Shown here: piece after piece, positions 61,320-64,000 of the stretch | Layout of the letters: each line of letters starts with the position of its first letter | Numbering within the stretch: the first letter of the stretch is position 1 | Assembly (NCBI GenBank): GCA_028289375.1 | Contig: JANQQK010000080.1 | Location: 1 to 64,000, forward strand | Direction of reading: 5' to 3' | Source of the DNA: Phycisphaerae bacterium | GTDB taxonomy: Bacteria > Planctomycetota > Phycisphaerae > UBA1845 | Length of the DNA: 64,000 nucleotides | Translations under genes and position numbers: made by a program | Notes under the pieces: generated by a model | Seen by the model: the letters and a program-made list of their open reading frames with translations, nothing else | The model's database searches: none | What the model was told of the DNA's origin: nothing

Positions 61320-62197
61320 GGTGTTGCTTCGCGCGGTTGGGTCTGCTTGAACGGTTGCGGAACGATGCAGATCAGCGTCTCCCAGTTCCGACCGGCGGAT
61401 GAATCGGTGAGCAGGACATTGCCCAACGCCGACGGCGCATTTTGTGGATCGGCTGGGCCAATCACAAGAACCTCCCCGCTACTGAGTTCCATATCGGTCG
61501 CCAGCTTGCGAAACACCTGTCCTTCGTAAAGTTTTGCGTAATCGACGGTGCCGTCGCGGACCTGCCAGCGGGGCTGATCGGTCTGCTTGAATACCTCCGG
61601 CGTGACCCGCAGGGTGGTCTGGCATTCATCGGGGCAGACAACGTTGAAATCGACGTGGAGGTGCTTGGAGGCGTTCTCGAATGACTTGCCTTCAAGGGTG
61701 CCGTCGGGTGCGAATAAGAAGATGGAACGGTTGTTGGGCATGGGGCCCAGATCAAGAGTGATCGGCAGGCCGGATTGTGCGATGTGCTGGATGCGTTCGC
61801 GGTTGGCGCCTTTCGTGTCGCACTCCTCGCGGATGGCTTCAATGCCGGCTGCGTCGGTCACGCCGAGTCGTATTCCGTTGCGGGCGAGGTAGGCGGCGAG
61901 GGTGAGGCCATGACGGGACTCATCGACGAAGCTCCACAGCTGGTCTCGGTTGGCGGCGGCAACGTGGTCGGGGATGAGGATGCGTTCGACGTCGAAAAGC
62001 ATGCGGATGCGAACGGCGTCGGATCGGCTGGTCGAGTTGATCGTGGGCGGAGGACCGTCGTCGACCGGTGCAGGCTGCGGTTCCTGTTTTGGCTGGAACC
62101 AGTTCCAAGTCCACTGGCCCGGTTCGCACCCGGAGACAAGCAACAAGGAAACGCATGCAGCGGCGATGGCGATCTGGCGATTGGGTTGGCCGGCCAT
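61316..62197 (-). CDS. Putative lipoprotein of unknown function
   Basis: The 293-residue product has a signal peptide with lipobox LLVSGC (Cys near residue 24) and a Pro/Gln-rich linker, followed by a globular region of about 240 residues without a family I recognise. Notable parts are AVRIRMLFDVERILIPD and LGPMPNNRSIFLF. Its stop overlaps the start of the PAS histidine kinase gene in ATGA, so the lipoprotein and kinase are made together. A role as a sensor for the kinase is possible, but the kinase is soluble, so the link is not explained. Confidence 0.7.
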   Translation of the reverse strand: MAGQPNRQIAIAAACVSLLLVSGCEPGQWTWNWFQPKQEPQPAPVDDGPPPTINSTSRSDAVRIRMLFDVERILIPDHVAAANRDQLWSFVDESRHGLTLAAYLARNGIRLGVTDAAGIEAIREECDTKGANRERIQHIAQSGLPITLDLGPMPNNRSIFLFAPDGTLEGKSFENASKHLHVDFNVVCPDECQTTLRVTPEVFKQTDQPRWQVRDGTVDYAKLYEGQVFRKLATDMELSSGEVLVIGPADPQNAPSALGNVLLTDSSAGRNWETLICIVPQPFKQTQPREATP

Positions 62198-62267
62198 GGC
62201 TGCATTCTCGAAAAACGGGGCAGCAACGTCAACGCACGGAGGGCGTTGAGATCAAGTTTGGGGCGGA

Positions 62268-63062
62268 TCAATCGAGGTCGAACATGCGATTGTCGTCGGA
62301 TTGTCCGAACCAGCCGACACGGTGACGGGCTGGGTCGCCCAGGTAAAGGCCGGATCTGTGAGAGAAGGTGTACCGTTTGCGGTCGACGTGGCCATCGGCC
62401 CAGGCGATGTTCGCGCGTTCGCGGTGGCGGAAGTGGATGGAGGGATCGGTACGGGCGGGATACTCGGGGTGGAAGCGGGGTTCGGCGAAACTGTATTCGA
62501 TGAGTTGGCCGCTGGTGAAGGCGGAGTCGGCGAACATCAGCGTGGCAGCGGGCGTTCGAACGCGCGTGAGGCTGACGCCGGATCGGTCGGTTGCGACGGT
62601 GTAGAGGGTGTCGGTGACTTGTTTGAGCTGTCGGCCGAGGAAAGCGTTGTTGTATCCGTAGCCACCGTTTCCGAGTTCGAATGCGGTCGCGGCGGATTCG
62701 ATGCGGTTGCGGAAGGTCGGGCAATCCCGGATGCGGCCATCGGCGGTGAGATACCGCACGAGCGGGCCTTGATCGGGTTCAAAGGGTTCGTTGACGGCGG
62801 AACGGGTGCCATGCCAGCGATGGAGGTTTGCGAGGAAGTTCCGGGCACCGGGGACGAGGTGGTCGCCGTTGTCGATGGCGTAGGCGGTGTTGGCGATGGC
62901 GAGTTGGCGGATGTTGGAGGCACAGACGGCGGACCGGGCCTGCTCGCGGGCGGAGGAAAGGTTGGGCAGAAGAATAGCCAGCAGCAGCGCGATGATGGAG
63001 ATCGTCACGAGCAGTTCGACGAGGGTGAAGGCGTGCCTGAGTGTTTTGGGCCGTTGGATCAT
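62268..63062 (-). CDS. Pseudopilin-like protein with prepilin cleavage motif
   Basis: The 264-residue product has the prepilin N-terminus RHAFTLVELLVTISIIALLLAILLPNL and the planctomycete pattern ARSAVCASNIRQLAIANTAYAIDNGD, followed by IAWADGHVDRKR, the DGH element. The ATG at 63062 overlaps the stop of the upstream dockerin-like gene by four bases (63059-63062). The open frame extends upstream but inside that gene. The role of these proteins in planctomycetes is unclear. Confidence 0.8.
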   Translation of the reverse strand: MIQRPKTLRHAFTLVELLVTISIIALLLAILLPNLSSAREQARSAVCASNIRQLAIANTAYAIDNGDHLVPGARNFLANLHRWHGTRSAVNEPFEPDQGPLVRYLTADGRIRDCPTFRNRIESAATAFELGNGGYGYNNAFLGRQLKQVTDTLYTVATDRSGVSLTRVRTPAATLMFADSAFTSGQLIEYSFAEPRFHPEYPARTDPSIHFRHRERANIAWADGHVDRKRYTFSHRSGLYLGDPARHRVGWFGQSDDNRMFDLD

Positions 63063-64000
63063 TCCGCTATGACGCCTGTGAATGCCAGTTGAAGCGCTCC
63101 GAAATCGGCGAGGTCGATGCGGTGGTTGCCATTGAAATCCATAACGCGGCAGCGCGGAGCGAAACCGGGTTCCGGATCGACGCGGCAAAGCTGCATGAAT
63201 TCGAAATCGAGGATGTCGATGTCGTTGTCTGCGTCGGCGTCGCCCATCAGACCGGGTGCCGCGTCGGCGACGGCGTCGATCTCAGCCGACAGCTCCCCGA
63301 ATATGGGGTCAAGGTGATGGACCGCCGTGGAGATCCGGATGAAGTCGAAACCGTGCAGATCGGCGGGGTCGTTCGTGATTGGGTCGACGGCCCAGGCGAT
63401 ATCGAACGCATCGCCGCCGCATGAGCCGGGCCGGATGCCGACTGTGAATGGGTCGTCAGGGTTGGTGTAGAAATCTTCGGCGGTGATCTCGGTGTCGTCG
63501 ACGATGTTGTCGGCATTCATGTCGCCAAGGACGAGGGTGGGGGCGTGGTCGGCGTAGCCAAAGATTCCCTCATCTTCTGCGAACGGTCCGTTGGGATTGG
63601 CCAGAATGTTGGTGTTGAACAACGCTGGTGGCAACTGGAACGCGCTGGTTTGGTATTCACTGGTGGCGACGCTTTCGGGGTACCAGGTTGGGATGGCCGG
63701 GGGGTTGGTCGGGTCGGCGAAGTCATTGTCCCATGTTTCGACGACGAGTTGATCGGCCGGTTCCGGAATGTGCGAGCCAGGGATCAGGTACCAGGGATCG
63801 TCGGGTTGGTTGTTCGCGTTGATGTCGAGGCTGATTTCGATCGTGGCGGACTCGGCCCACTTTCGATTGGGATCGCCGCCGAGGTAGAACGCGTTGGAGA
63901 AGACGATGGCGTCGAGGCCCAAGGGGTTGGCGGGGTGGTCTTCGACAGTCTGCTGAAACGCGAGGGTGATGGATCCGCCGAACCCGCCAAGCGACACGAC
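63059..64000 (-). CDS. Secreted dockerin-like (EF-hand) protein, 3' part
   Basis: The reading frame is open to the end of the window, so the N-terminal part lies outside. The visible 313 residues include Gly/Phe/Asn-rich beta-type sequence (LGLDAIVFSNAFYLGG, ATIEISLDINANNQPDDPW) and two Ca-binding-loop repeats at the C-terminus: GDADADNDIDILDFEFMQLC and DFNGNHRIDLADFGALQLAF, the DxDxDxxID...F form of dockerin type I. Another DMNADNIVDDTE loop lies before. Such C-termini are common in planctomycete exported proteins. It is coupled to the pseudopilin gene by a four-base overlap. Confidence 0.75.
   Translation of the reverse strand, partial: VVSLGGFGGSITLAFQQTVEDHPANPLGLDAIVFSNAFYLGGDPNRKWAESATIEISLDINANNQPDDPWYLIPGSHIPEPADQLVVETWDNDFADPTNPPAIPTWYPESVATSEYQTSAFQLPPALFNTNILANPNGPFAEDEGIFGYADHAPTLVLGDMNADNIVDDTEITAEDFYTNPDDPFTVGIRPGSCGGDAFDIAWAVDPITNDPADLHGFDFIRISTAVHHLDPIFGELSAEIDAVADAAPGLMGDADADNDIDILDFEFMQLCRVDPEPGFAPRCRVMDFNGNHRIDLADFGALQLAFTGVIAE

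Overview
The window is GC-rich (roughly 60% by eye) and looks like a chromosome segment of a planctomycete, most likely of the Phycisphaerae type. Pointers are the Ser/Thr kinase-TPR protein, two pseudopilin-like genes with the planctomycete FTLVELLVV N-terminus, DUF1571, DUF502 and DUF4932-like proteins, a dockerin-like secreted protein, SGNH hydrolases, and a PTS made only of regulatory parts. No rRNA, CRISPR array, insertion sequence or phage was seen. One tRNA (Phe-GAA) is present.

Layout. 1-2.1 kb: end of a kinase-TPR protein and tRNA-Phe. 2.2-7.7 kb: phosphate module (PiT transporter, DUF47/PhoU-like partner, PhoB/PhoR-type two-component pair). 7.7-14.8 kb: a very large propeller/multi-PAS histidine kinase and a secreted DUF4932-like protein. 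14.8-18.1 kb: prolyl-tRNA synthetase and a more A+T-rich insert with two related NYN/PIN-fold proteins behind one good promoter. 18.1-23.8 kb: alginate-export-type outer-membrane barrel, two tandem SGNH hydrolases, glutamate dehydrogenase. 23.9-31 kb: RNase E/G with a DUF2344 protein, then ptsI-ptsH-ptsN-hpf and a DUF502 membrane protein. 31-33.6 kb: secreted protein, pseudopilin, orphan DNA methyltransferase.

33.6-51.4 kb is the centrepiece: a nearly complete aerobic respiratory locus. SCO and DUF420 assembly genes diverge from a cytochrome c oxidase operon (subunits II, I, III, IV plus two small membrane proteins). That operon converges, sharing a TTAA double stop, with a long minus-strand set running HEAT-repeat protein, ferredoxin-Rieske fusion, cytochrome b N-half, cytochrome b C-half, eight-haem coiled-coil cytochrome c, two cupredoxin-like proteins, haem A synthase, haem O synthase. 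A perfect CRP-type palindrome (TGTGA-N6-TCACA) lies upstream of the minus-strand set. The genes would carry electrons from quinol through an unusual bc complex and cupredoxin or cytochrome c to the oxidase, and also supply its haem and copper.

51.6-64 kb: lipid kinase, RluA pseudouridine synthase, ThiO-like oxidase, a gap-pgk-rpe-accD run, a DUF1571 protein, a lipoprotein/histidine kinase pair, and a pseudopilin/dockerin-like pair at the edge.

The least explained items are the two-gene NYN module at 16.7-18.1 kb and the unusual bc-complex subunits (ferredoxin-Rieske fusion with an internal Tat-type anchor; octahaem coiled-coil cytochrome).
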